Source: Sipunculus nudus (Eukaryota; Annelida; Sipuncula; Golfingiida; Sipunculidae). From it: 64,000 bases of DNA. A program made the translations under genes and the position numbers. The stretch's first letter is position 1; the number at the start of each line of letters is the position of its first letter. The stretch is taken from the NCBI GenBank assembly GCA_026874595.1, contig CM049307.1, positions 96,634,330-96,698,329 on the forward strand, written 5' to 3'. The notes below the pieces were generated by a model. That model had not been told where the DNA came from. It searched no databases and was given only the letters and a program-made list of their open reading frames with translations. Shown in pieces: positions 15,201-23,400 of this stretch.

Positions 15201-18200
15201 CCTAGATGCTCTTAATTTTTACAATAAAAAGGTATTTCCCGACAGTGCCGATCATTTAATCTGAGCCATAAAAATTAGTCTGATTTTACCTTTATGCGTG
15301 GAACAACCAGTGCACTCGTGCACAAGTGGAGAAAAATGCCAGGGAAAAAATCTACCAATGTTCGTTACTCGGGCGAAACAGCGGGCAAAACCGCAAAAAC
15401 AATGAGCAATTAAAAAAGGTTCAGATTTGACTACAAATAAAGCGGAAGCTCTTCCCTGTCGCATTTGATCAAAGTTTTTTTCGATATTCACACTGTCACC
15501 AGCCGATGTGGGCGCTTAAACCATGTGACACGTTGATTTGCATAAACACATGCCAAGGCAGGCTGGCCCACACAAACGATATTGTGATTGGCGGAGCTGT
15601 CACGTGTTACAAGCAGTGGGCCAATAAGAGGTTCGTAGTAAAAACTCACCCCAATGTGACTTCATTCATGACTATTTTGGCAGGAAAATGTTCACTGACA
15701 CCGTGTCACTTTCAGTGTTTATAATTTTCAGCTATGTTGATGATGGCACCATGAGTATATAAAGCAACTGACGCGGGCCCATTTACTTGAAACTGCAACT
15801 GACGTTGTCTAACGCACGATCTCCATAAATCAGATGTTTGGTACTGCAAAAATTGCGTGATTTCATCAGTTTGTGGTGACCATGACAGGGTTTGGTGAAC
15901 AGAATATTGTTTCTACTGGCCACAGCTGATCAAAACATGAATAAAATTTTAGCAACCGTGTTTGTTAGGTTGTGTTTCTTTTTTACTGCCTTTTTAAATT
16001 TCATTTTAGTAATAATCTTTGAAGTAAACTGATCTTACCTGACCATACGGCATTTCTTGTTTAGGCATACACCTGATAGAGATCAACACTGCTTGCTCAG
16101 CCATTAATTACAGCAAACAAAAATTTTTTTAAGAGAGATTTAAAAAAATGAGAAAATGACAATATATACTTTAAAAAAATTTGCGAAATAAGCCTCAATT
16201 AATGTCCATGCGTAATACTACAAATTTTAGTATGGTCTGATGTTTCACACAACTGCTTTTATATACATGTATATGATTAAGTGATTCAGACAATGCTGAG
16301 GGGTGAAAGTGTTTGCCCCAGCTGAAGTGGTCACCTGAGACAAAGTTGTTTTGGAAATACACTTATGTTTATTTTGTTTTACCAGTTTTACTGCTGGAGA
16401 GAGGAGTTATATTTCAAGTAACAGCTGAGCTTCAAAGCTGCATGTTCTATAGTATCACTAAACACTTTTAAATATTCAAATACCATTTTTATTTAGACCA
16501 TTATAATGTTATTGATGAAATTAAAATACTACATACTAGAGAAATACTGCTTAAAAACTACCACCAAAAAGGGGGGCTAGTGCAAATTGGTGCAGGCTAG
16601 TGCAAGTTTACAGCCACTAGCCCAATGGGCTAGTGCAAAAAAATCTTAAGATCAAACCCTGAGACAGCAGGATAAAGCCAAACAAATGTTCACATTTTTA
16701 AGTCATAAGCAGGTGGACAAAAATTATCTTCATAACTGCCACAATTTTTTCACATAATGCAGTTTTTTAGTAAACTTCATTTTGTCAGTAATGTTATTTG
16801 TATGTGTTGATATGTCATGCATACAGGAACCAAATTGGATCACAAAAAAAAAAATCAATGTTAAAGACACCTATCTACCTTGTCTATAAATTGTGTGGTT
16901 TTTGGCCTTCTCTGCAAACATACCAAGGAACTCCAGGTAATTCCTATTAGGCCAAAATAAAAATAAAAGGTATGGTTCTCAGGCACTTTTATCAGAAATG
17001 AGTATGGGTCGGCGATATTTTATTTTTAATTTTTTTGTGCGTTTCCATAAAAATGTCATATGATCAGGGAAAAGCATGAAAATAACAGAATTTTTTATTA
17101 AACATATAAAAGCTCAACATAACGAAGGAAATCTTATCAAAATTGTATTCTTTTACCTCTTGAAAAATGAAAATTAAATATTTGATGCGGGGGGTTAAAA
17201 TTGGCGTGGGTGGTGTCTAAAAACCATACCTTTTATTTTTTTTTGGCCTTAGGAAAAGTTCTAATAATGCCTCTATGGCAGACGTATGAGCTTGATTATT
17301 TGAAAGCTGTTAGTAAACACAGCTATATTGACAAACATGAAATCCATGTAACCAAAGGTGGTTGTTTGCATATGAGCAGGAAATGAAAAAGACAGTTTTT
17401 AAACACCCTTTGCAAAAACTATGGTTAATCTGACTTGTTACCAGATGTCTTGTTAAAGGATTTTGAATTATTTTGGCAACCTCCCCCCCTCTACATTATG
17501 AACAGATATAAACACATAAATATAAACAAAATGAACAGCTTGTGTGAGGTGAGGTCAGTGTTTTTTTGCCCATTTTTTTATTAAAGGCTCAAGAGATTAT
17601 CTTTGGTTTATAGACTTCAGATATTTGAAATTTTGTGAAAGCCCCTTTATTAAAGTGAAGCACCATACTTTTTCAATTTTGAACTCTTCCACTAATTTGT
17701 TGATTTAACACAATATGAAATGAAACCCAATAAACCTTATTTTTTTATTTTTCAGCAAGGGGTTGAATTCAAAAACCGGATATATGAATGTCTTTTATCT
17801 GATACAGTAACTATTCTATTGCCATATATGGTTTATAATTATTCCTGCCTCAGGATTTGATTTCTATCTTCCAATCACAATTATACAAGTTGATCTCTGG
17901 AAGATGATGTAATAACCACAGCTGTGAACATTCTGGATGTTTGTAAATAAAGCAACCTCAGCTAAACCAGCCCCTTTAATGCAGGTCTCTCTCGGCAAGG
18001 CATAAGCCTGCAGACGCTGGACAAGGAACGGTTCTACTGGTGGTGTCGAAGTGATTAGACAACTAATCTAACAGAAAGGGAAAGCGAAGTGGTCAATAAT
18101 TTAATGTAAGTATTTTTTTATCTAACGTATTTGTATTTTAAGCACTGAGAACTGAGTGCTATCTCGTGATCAGTGACCGAGTGATTCATTTTTATCAACG

Positions 18201-18374
18201 AAATTTCCGGAATTTTCCACCCTGAACCACATGATGAATTTCCAAGCTAGGTTGCTCAAATACAAGGATTATGTCTGGGGATCTGTAAATGTAAAAGATT
18301 AATGAATGACACGCCCACCTCTCTCCACTGTAGATCAAAACGCCACCACTGGCGTGAGATGTATTCAACGCCAT
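109..18374 (-). CDS. WBP2: WBP2 (WW domain-binding protein 2), five coding exons, 3' partial
   Basis: Joined from exons 18374-18319, 14575-14470, 13428-13290, 931-839 and 252-109; all four internal junctions have GT/AG borders and keep phase. About 179 residues are present. Human WBP2 is about 261 residues, so the C-terminal part lies beyond the left edge. Residues about 15-128 form the GRAM domain, shown by [16 protein letters not shown] and [14 protein letters not shown], which match the family closely. The proline/tyrosine-rich tail follows, with PPPPY (Tyr143) and PPAY (Tyr158), both PPxY ligands for WW domains. In vertebrates WBP2 binds YAP/TAZ and other WW proteins and co-activates steroid receptors; that role is inherited from the family, not seen here. 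The 12.4-kb intron between exons 3 and 4 is almost wholly mobile elements. The start ATG has a strong context (AAACATGG) and an N-terminus like the family's. Identity is secure; WBP2NL-type paralogues are not excluded. Confidence 0.93.
253..1149. other. WBP2 intron sequence without recognised features (apart from exon 4)
   Basis: AT-rich single-copy-looking sequence on both sides of exon 4 (839-931). I see no repeat unit, RNA gene or further exon in 253-838 or 932-1149. Confidence 0.5.
839..931 (-). CDS. WBP2: WBP2 coding exon 4 (end of GRAM domain)
   Basis: Residues 101-131: [20 protein letters not shown] followed by [11 protein letters not shown]. The acceptor is TTTTACAG|GAAACTGG and the donor GGAGAG|GTCAGT, a slightly weak +3 C. 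Phase continues correctly from exon 3 (GG-A) into exon 5. Confidence 0.9.
1150..2335 (+). repeat. F2 tandem-array element, truncated copy
   Basis: About four units of the F2 pattern. Each has the palindrome GGTGGCGCCACC or a variant, then 'CCACAAAATCCAGAAAGCTAT' or 'TCATAAAATCAAGAAAGCTA'-like text, 'ATGCAAAATTT', 'GAGATATGAGTGATTTTATCC' and 'GTGCAAAAATGGTTGCAGG'. The AACAAGGCCT start and the terminal stem-loop seen in other copies are missing. It ends where the inverted-repeat element at 2336 begins. Confidence 0.75.
2336..2680. mobile_element. Short element with 21-bp inverted repeats
   Basis: Inverted repeats 2351-2371 (GCGAGGGTTTTAATTTCGCG A) and 2653-2673 match at about 19 of 21 positions. 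The interior is AT-rich with no protein motif. Related sequence occurs near 12095-12140 and 12905-12965 ('CGCGAATATGAAGCCAACC'), so this is a dispersed MITE-like family. The exact outer ends were not resolved. Confidence 0.55.
2682..3340 (+). repeat. F1 element fragment: start motif plus three core units
   Basis: Begins AACAAGTGACCC followed by 'GGGGTCATGACGCTCAGCTG', the start shared by F1 copies. Then come three units with 'GGATATGGGTAACAGAGAC', 'GATTCTAGGT' and 'CTGTTAACAGATGACCAAA'. It runs directly into another F1 start at 3341. No 3' stem-loop is present. Confidence 0.7.
3341..4803 (+). repeat. Duplicated segment, copy A (F1-related)
   Basis: Nearly identical to 6325-7787 at an offset of about 2984 bp. 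It starts with AACAAGGGACCTATGGGTCA, the F1 start motif containing a near-palindrome. Shared landmarks include 'GAGACAGGGAAGAGGATTGA', 'CATGAATGCATTCATGAAT' and 'GAGTTGGGTTGGACACCTGG'. Open frames in it are short and unlike known proteins. Confidence 0.8.
4804..6324 (+). repeat. F1-related internal segment with an inverted copy at 21.3-22.7 kb
   Basis: From about 5080 to 6320 this segment reappears in reverse complement at about 22680 down to 21340. Landmarks are 'ATGGCATCTGCAAGATTATT' here against its complement near 22280, and 'CAGCTTCAGCAATTCTC' against 'GAGAATTGCTGAAGCT' near 21400. No coding potential recognised. Confidence 0.75.
6325..7787 (+). repeat. Duplicated segment, copy B (F1-related)
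   Basis: Second copy of 3341-4803, beginning AACAAGGGACCTATGGGTCA. It differs by scattered substitutions and small indels, such as a ~13-base gap near 6985, so the duplication is old enough to have diverged. Confidence 0.8.
7788..8690 (+). mobile_element. F1 3' segment with (ACGG)n and terminal stem-loop, copy 1
   Basis: Contains 'GATATTAGGCAGTCCTGAAG' and 'GGTAGGAGATCTTGGGGACA', an ACGG microsatellite (8604-8638), 'GACTATAGCTC' and the 31-nt imperfect palindrome at 8655-8685: TAGCTCAG and TGACT arms either side of a short loop. It is followed by A-rich sequence. This is the standard F1 end. Confidence 0.75.
8691..9712 (+). mobile_element. F1 3' segment with (ACGG)n and terminal stem-loop, copy 2
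   Basis: Direct tandem duplicate of the preceding segment, with matching landmarks about 1.03 kb apart (8521 vs 9560 for 'GGTAGGAGATCTTGGGGACA'). The ACGG run is at 9630-9660 and the terminal palindrome at 9679-9709. Confidence 0.75.
9713..12093 (+). mobile_element. F1 core array, about seven ~340-bp units, with complete 3' end
   Basis: Each unit runs from 'ATACAGGTGGCGCCACCA' through 'CTGATGGAACA', 'ATGATCAATATGTATGCC', 'CATTATTCTGGGGGGTA', 'GGGTAACAGAGACCTAATTT', 'AGATTCTAGGTCCAGT' and 'CTGTTAACAGATG'. The last unit passes into GACGGACAGACGG repeats (12008-12040) and the terminal palindrome at 12060-12090. It lies in the large WBP2 intron. Open frames here are incidental. Confidence 0.8.
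12094..12713 (+). mobile_element. F2 3' end with terminal stem-loop, preceded by a MITE-like fragment
   Basis: 12095-12140 matches the MITE-like family of 2336-2680 in reverse. Then one to two F2 units follow, including a DR1 motif AGGTCAGAGGTCA (12534-12546), a GC-rich stretch, and the stem-loop 12686-12713 (TATCCGCAAAAC...GTTTTGGCGGATA). This is a well-preserved F2 terminus. Confidence 0.7.
12714..13289. other. WBP2 intron remainder with poly-G tract
   Basis: Mostly unremarkable sequence, with another MITE-like fragment at about 12905-12965 ('CGCGAGAATATGAAGCCAAC'). A long G tract at about 13249-13269 lies just downstream of the exon 3 donor on the transcribed strand, where it appears as poly-C in WBP2 pre-mRNA. 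Confidence 0.5.
13290..13428 (-). CDS. WBP2: WBP2 coding exon 3 (GRAM domain core)
   Basis: Residues 55-100: begins [20 protein letters not shown] and ends [15 protein letters not shown], with one base left over. The acceptor is TTTTACAG|GTAATATTC and the donor GCAGGAG|GTAGAT. Joining to exon 2 gives THR-VIF, matching the family's YR-VIF. Confidence 0.93.
13429..14177. other. WBP2 intron 2, non-array part
   Basis: AT-rich sequence with a C12-13 tract near 13957-13968. No exon, RNA or repeat family recognised. Confidence 0.45.
14178..14482 (-). repeat. 25-bp minisatellite of 5' splice sites at the WBP2 exon 2/intron 2 border
   Basis: Twelve copies of ACTTACCCTGTG (plus strand), period 25 bp. 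On the minus strand each unit reads CACAGG|GTAAGTACTCAG. Only the last (14461-14480) borders coding sequence and is the real donor. The other eleven, all intronic, repeat it almost exactly; the most distal has GTAAGA. Units alternate TGTGTGTGG and TGTGTCTGG. Confidence 0.95.
14470..14575 (-). CDS. WBP2: WBP2 coding exon 2 (first half of GRAM domain)
   Basis: Residues 19-54, beginning [18 protein letters not shown] and ending [11 protein letters not shown]. The acceptor is TATACAG|GATCC. The donor is CACAGG|GTAAGTAC, a near-perfect consensus, and is the first unit of a tandem array of identical donors that runs on into the intron (14178-14482). Confidence 0.92.
14792..16661. mobile_element. 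1.87-kb terminal-inverted-repeat element, hAT-like ends
   Basis: Left end CAGGGTTCGATCTTAA and right end (reverse complement) CAGGGTTTGATCTTAA match at 15 of 16 bases. Both sides are flanked by AGACAG (14786-14791 and 16662-16667). Subterminal 'GCTAGCCCG' and 'CACTAGCCCAATGGGCTAGT' repeats add to the inverted structure. CAGGG ends are typical of hAT elements, although those usually make 8-bp duplications. No transposase is visible, so it is non-autonomous. A TATATAAAG at 15756-15764 is the only promoter-like motif inside. Confidence 0.7.
16950..17248. mobile_element. 299-bp MITE with TTA target duplication (PIF/Harbinger-like)
   Basis: Ends GGCCAAAATAAAAATAAAAG and, inverted, GGCCAAAAAAAAATAAAAGG, each followed by TATGGTT. 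Flanked by TTA at 16947-16949 and 17249-17251. A 3-bp TWA duplication fits PIF/Harbinger. No coding content. Confidence 0.7.
17985..18105 (+). other. Candidate non-coding first exon of the 281-residue gene
   Basis: A less AT-rich island with a possible acceptor-like left border (CCCCTTTAATGCAG) and a consensus donor TTAAT|GTAAGTATT. If joined to the exon at 20345, the frame into that exon has a TAA immediately upstream, so translation would start at the ATG at 20353. It lies inside WBP2 intron 1 on the opposite strand. It may instead be a chance donor; the true transcription start cannot be read from sequence. Confidence 0.3.
18319..18374 (-). CDS. WBP2: WBP2 coding exon 1
   Basis: Encodes [18 protein letters not shown] plus two bases of an Arg codon completed by exon 2. 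Human WBP2 begins in a very similar way (MALN, then a GGV motif), which fixes this as the start exon. The donor is AGAG|GTGGGC. Any 5' UTR extends to higher coordinates and cannot be bounded from sequence. Confidence 0.9.
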
Positions 18375-20015
18375 GTTTACCTCTTCTTATTTTTACATAT
18401 GATGATGTCATATCCGGGTTAATCTCAAAACGTCAACGACATGATTTTCATGAAATCTTCATTCTTTTATGCAAAAGAAATAATTCAACATACCCTCACC
18501 AGTTTAATTTCCTTATATAAATTTTATATGTGTGATGGATTCTGTGTATACATGTTCCTGTAAGAGCATTTTGAGATTATAAACCTGAGACAAGGGTCAA
18601 AGTTCATTTAGCTTTGGAGATTCATTTCCATTCGGCCCGGTTTAACAATATACAGTAAATCGTATGGCACATATGTAATTTTTTTTCAGAGGTTTTGGGC
18701 TTCGTTGTCAACATACATGTTAGCGAGTTGTTCTGATCAACGCAAAATTCTGACCACTGTTTTTGAGTAGGTCAGTATTATTCTGAATAACACCCATGCT
18801 GTCATACAAATAAATCATGCATTGGTTAAAAGGTAAACTGCTCAGAATCGAGGTAATATCGCCAATCGCACTGCGAGTACAACTTGTAAAATATTCCAGC
18901 CACCCTTCCATCACTCCATAGACTAGTGGACTCATCTGCTAGCATCCCCAAAACAAATGAGCTGCCCTGTGGGCTCAGCCAATCAACAAATCCGAACCCT
19001 TTCTGGTTTACTCACCCTTTGTGAGATCAGCTAAGGTTGGCAAAAAAGTATATATATAATTATCAATCCAAAAGTTGTTTTAAATTCGTAATAGACCCCA
19101 TAAAATATACATAATTTTTAACCTGGCCCAGTGCTTTGTCTGATGATATACATATTTTTAAAAACTTTTCATTAATTTTAACATGATTTTGTAACATTAA
19201 AAAAAAATTAGGTACATTAATTATTTTAAGAACCCAATATACAGTAAGCCAAGTTTTAGTTGACTAATATTAAACTATATATACATGACACTATCTCGAA
19301 AGGTTCACTTTTTCCTCTACTGTGTCTTTCTTGTTGAAAAATGAAATTTTAATTTTGTATTGAATCAAAATAAAAACAGATCAGTTTTAAGAGGCAGTTC
19401 TAAGAAAACAAAAAAACACACACATTTGAAATATTGTCATATATTTTAAAATTAACCTGTTAAAAAGTGGCTTGTTGTTAATATGTGCTTAAAATAGTAC
19501 ATTGTTTAAAAATTTGAAAAAATGAAATTTTAAAATATCATATGAAAACAAAAGAAAATTAAAAAATATTTATATCATCGGAAAGAACACTAACAATTAT
19601 CAAATGCGGTATACTTTAATGGTCTATTATGGAATTAAAACATCTTTCAGATTGATTTTAGATACAGTTTTTTGCCAGTCCTGCTACCTTCAAGACCAGA
19701 TAATAGTGAGTGAGTTTACCTAAGGTGAAGGTAGCCTCTTGCAAACCTATATGTTACTTTCATTCACTTGTATGATCTTATATAAGAATTAGCAATTAAT
19801 TTTTTTTTCTGATTTGACAGTAGGACTTACTTCTATTTGTTTCTCTATAAATGAGCCTTTTTAAATACTTAATCCCCTGATCTGGTCTTTCTTACTGTGC
19901 ATGATTGTGTATTTCTCACTGACCACAACAGACTGTTAATTACAGGACCATTCCTGTAAGAATGCATTTTTATTCTTATGGTTTCTAGACGAAGCAGATT
20001 ACGGAACAAGTATTT
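18375..20015. promoter_or_regulatory. Intergenic interval between divergent WBP2 and the 281-residue gene
   Basis: Probable promoter region for WBP2, which is transcribed leftwards from it. A CRE-like TGATGTCAT occurs at about 18403-18411. No CpG-rich island, TATA box or initiator is convincing. 18720-18935 has an open frame on the minus strand that resembles no protein known to me. 19020-20000 is plain AT-rich sequence. Confidence 0.35.
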
Positions 20016-20297
20016 TTAGCTCAGCTGACTTAAAGCCATCCAAGCTAGTAGCTTAGTTCTTCCATCCATCTGTCCATCCATCTGTTAACCAGGCACAAAT
20101 AGTAACCGCTGGACCTGGAATCTTCTAATTTGACATGCAGGGAGGTCCATGAAAAATCACCTTGTTACCAATATCCTCTGAGCTATGCTTCAGTTGAATG
20201 GGGATACCATCTACAAAATTTGGCATTCAGATGATAGAATTCCCTTTATGAATGTCTTCCTCCTTGGCTGAGGGTCATGACCCCTGGGTCACTTGTT
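20016..20297 (-). mobile_element. Minimal ~280-bp F1 element with both ends
   Basis: In reverse orientation it runs from AACAAGTGACCCAGGGGTCA (complement of 20278-20297) through 'AGATTCCAGGTCCAGCGGTT' and ATGG/ACGG-type repeats to a degenerate TAGCTCAGCTGACTT end. It is a compact non-autonomous copy, ending 47 bp upstream of the first coding exon of the plus-strand gene. Confidence 0.65.
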
Positions 20298-20352
20298 TTT
20301 ATGTTGCATGAATACAGATCAGATATATGACATTTATTCTGTAGGTGACTGC

Positions 20353-20427
20353 ATGAGGGACCTGCCTCGGATGTACACCAAATATCGAAACGAGAAAAAG
20401 ATGGACATACCTAAACTTCTCAAACAG
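20353..20427 (+). CDS. 281-residue gene, coding exon 1
   Basis: Exon begins at 20345 after TTCTGTAG; ATG at 20353. Encodes 25 residues, MRDLPRMYTKYRNEKK to KLLKQ, ending in phase 0 at CAAACAG|GTATTA. Start context is weak (CTGCATGA). Confidence 0.75.
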
Positions 20428-23400
20428 GTATTAAACAGAGAAAATAAAGTCAACTATAAATGTCACTAGACAAGGGGAACCCATTGGGTTCTGTTGCAGA
20501 GGAAGGGTATATTTCCGCGTAGTGTGCCCCCAGACCCATAAGGTAGCAAACTCTCCCGACCCCAATATGGAAGCAATTATTTATGTCTTTGTGGTATTGG
20601 GCCAAGGTGAAGGTTAGCAATGGTGAATTGGAGAGTGGTATGATGTTGTGCAACAGACCTGTGATTTGTGATGCTAGCGGGAATTCAACTGTGTGCAAGT
20701 TAAGAGCCCGGCAAATTGGTGTGCATTCTGTAAGTTAGGGCATCTGACTGACACTGATAGCATAACTGGCCCACTGTCATGGGCTGTTTCCGTGGGTTTT
20801 CTGGGACAAACAAACAAACAGACAGGACAATTTTAGTAGTACATGTATATAGATATATCATAATGTCATATTGAACAGTTGCTTACAGGTACTGGGGACC
20901 ATGTTGCAACAGTAAACTTGATCTGGATGTATTAGTTTTGGAGATCTTCACTTGGCCCTGGATCTGTATATATCAGCTTTTTAGCTCAGCTGACTATAAG
21001 TCATCTGAGCTATAGTGGTGGTCCTTTGTCTGTCGTCCAGCCATCCGTTAACAGGGCACATTTTGAAACCGTTGGACCTATGATTCCAAAATTTTGCATA
21101 CCATTAGATGTCCCCAAAATCTCCTACCATACTGAAAATTGGGTCATTAGGACTTCATTCCTTCAAGATATCAAGGGAAAACCTCCATTTTCCATAAAAA
21201 GCCATTATTACACTTCAAGGCTGCCTAATATCAAAACAACTAATCTGTTTTTGATCATATTTAGTATTCACATTCTTTCATACATTTTCTATGAACATAC
21301 AAAAAATTAGGCCAGTGTTGGGTATTATATTGAAGTTATGGGCCAAAATAAAATGCAATTTTTAAAAAGTCAGGAAATATATTTACTCACCTAACATGAG
21401 AATTGCTGAAGCTAGAGACTTTTTTTCAGGAATATAACTTTATTTAATCAAGATTCAATTGTTTACCCAAAATTAGGTCTGAATTTTGCAAATTTCTCAA
21501 GTTATTAGCATAAATAAAAAATCAATACCTTAAATTTTGTCCAACTTTGGCAATGGCACGTTTTTTCCCTGTAAGCACTGTTAATTTAATTTTCACTGCA
21601 TATATACATTAGGATTTAATCTTTTAAAATCTGAAATTTCAAACAAATTCATTGAAAAGAGTAGCTTTTATTCAAGTTTTCATACACCATGTCAAGTGTT
21701 GTTTACATCTAGCCAACCTAGTAGTACAGCCGTCACTTGCATAATGTAACCCACCCCAGGCAGCCTTTGTTGGCTCAGCTTGGCCACTACTAGCAGGCTT
21801 CCCCTCTGCCCTGCACTCCCACCCCCCCTCCTCCAGATGGTGCATAAACTAGATGAATGTAATTATTTTCTGTATTTGATTCATTCTAATCTTGGCTAAG
21901 CTACATTTTAGATTTTGTATTGTACCACCAGGGTTACAATGATTAAAGTGCACATTAAATTGTGTCCACAAAGTGATGTATTGCTATGAAAGTGTGGATG
22001 TTCATCAGATAAGTAATTCCTTACTTCAGAAGAGTAAAAACTTCACCAAGTGTGAAACTTACTATTAATTCCAGTAATAAATTAAAGCTGGGATAGTAAT
22101 TTGCACAATGATATTGTTTGTCCCTCATTCAACCAACAGTGTGTATACTTTATTTGAAAAGATGTTTTATTCATCAAATTTACTAAATCTTTTCTTTTAT
22201 TTGGGTGAATAAAATTAAGCATATAATGAAAACTCCAATGTGCAAAACTTTTTAAAAGTGATTCAAGGAATAATCTTGTAGATGCCATGTTGTGGCATTA
22301 TTTTCTTTTAAATTAAGTTTAAACATTTGTGATTTAAAAATAACAAAATATATGTGTATGCAGAATATGACCCAGTATGAGCTACACTCTGGATTTATGA
22401 TGATTGCAACTTTTGCAACAATTCTAATATTTTAACTTATATTTTCAGTTTTTTACTCTGTATATATAATGATTGCAACTTTTGCAACAATTCTAATATT
22501 TTAAATTATATTTTCAGGATTTTTTTATTAAAAATTTATAAAACTTGTAAATAAAAAAAAATGATTCAGATAAACAACTTCTTAATGGAAAAAGTGGATA
22601 TGCTAAAAAAAATAGGCTTATATATAAACTTAAATGCATTATTCCCTTGAAAGTGAAATAAAGGTATTAGTTCATTCTGTCCACTTGCCTGTCCATCTGT
22701 AAATTTTCATATGCATCACAGTATCTCAAAACTTTTACTGTTTTTCTTCATGACAGTCTTGTAAGAGTATTTAACCGTTTTGCAATCATATATTTAGAAC
22801 TTTACTATAACGAATTAGGAGGGCCCCTTTCCTCTTAGCTTCTCATATTCTTATATAAATGAAAAACATTAAAATAGAATATTCCTACATCCACCTTCGT
22901 GCTGCCCTCACTTTTCCCTTCTCCGAACCCCATCCCAAAGTCAGCCTCAGTAAACAAGAACAAGATGAATCAGATATATTCATACTTTAATATTTTGTAT
23001 ACCTATTTGTCCATAGGTACCTATATACATGCCAGAAATTATGTCAATATTGTGTAATATGTAGACATAGTGGGCATCACAATAATGTACCTTGTCAAGA
23101 CTAAAGAGATATTGTGTCATACAGTCACAAATTCATAAATCCCCTCATCAGCATAGTTAATCATAACATCATATCTGTCAAATTGAAAGCTTGCAGACTT
23201 CCATACACTTTAGATCCTTCAACAAATAGCCTTATCATCATTCTACTACTGCTTATTACTACTGTCATTGCATTCATATTTGCTCAAATATATCACAATT
23301 TTCAACCCCTCCTAAATAAAAAAAAAATAAACCACTATATTTTACTCTGTTAATCCATCATTCAGGTAATTTCATTTAACATTTACTCACATATTACATT

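Noticed and set aside
18720-18935. 71-codon minus-strand frame upstream of WBP2
   Set aside because: No splice context, no resemblance to known proteins, and located in the likely promoter interval.
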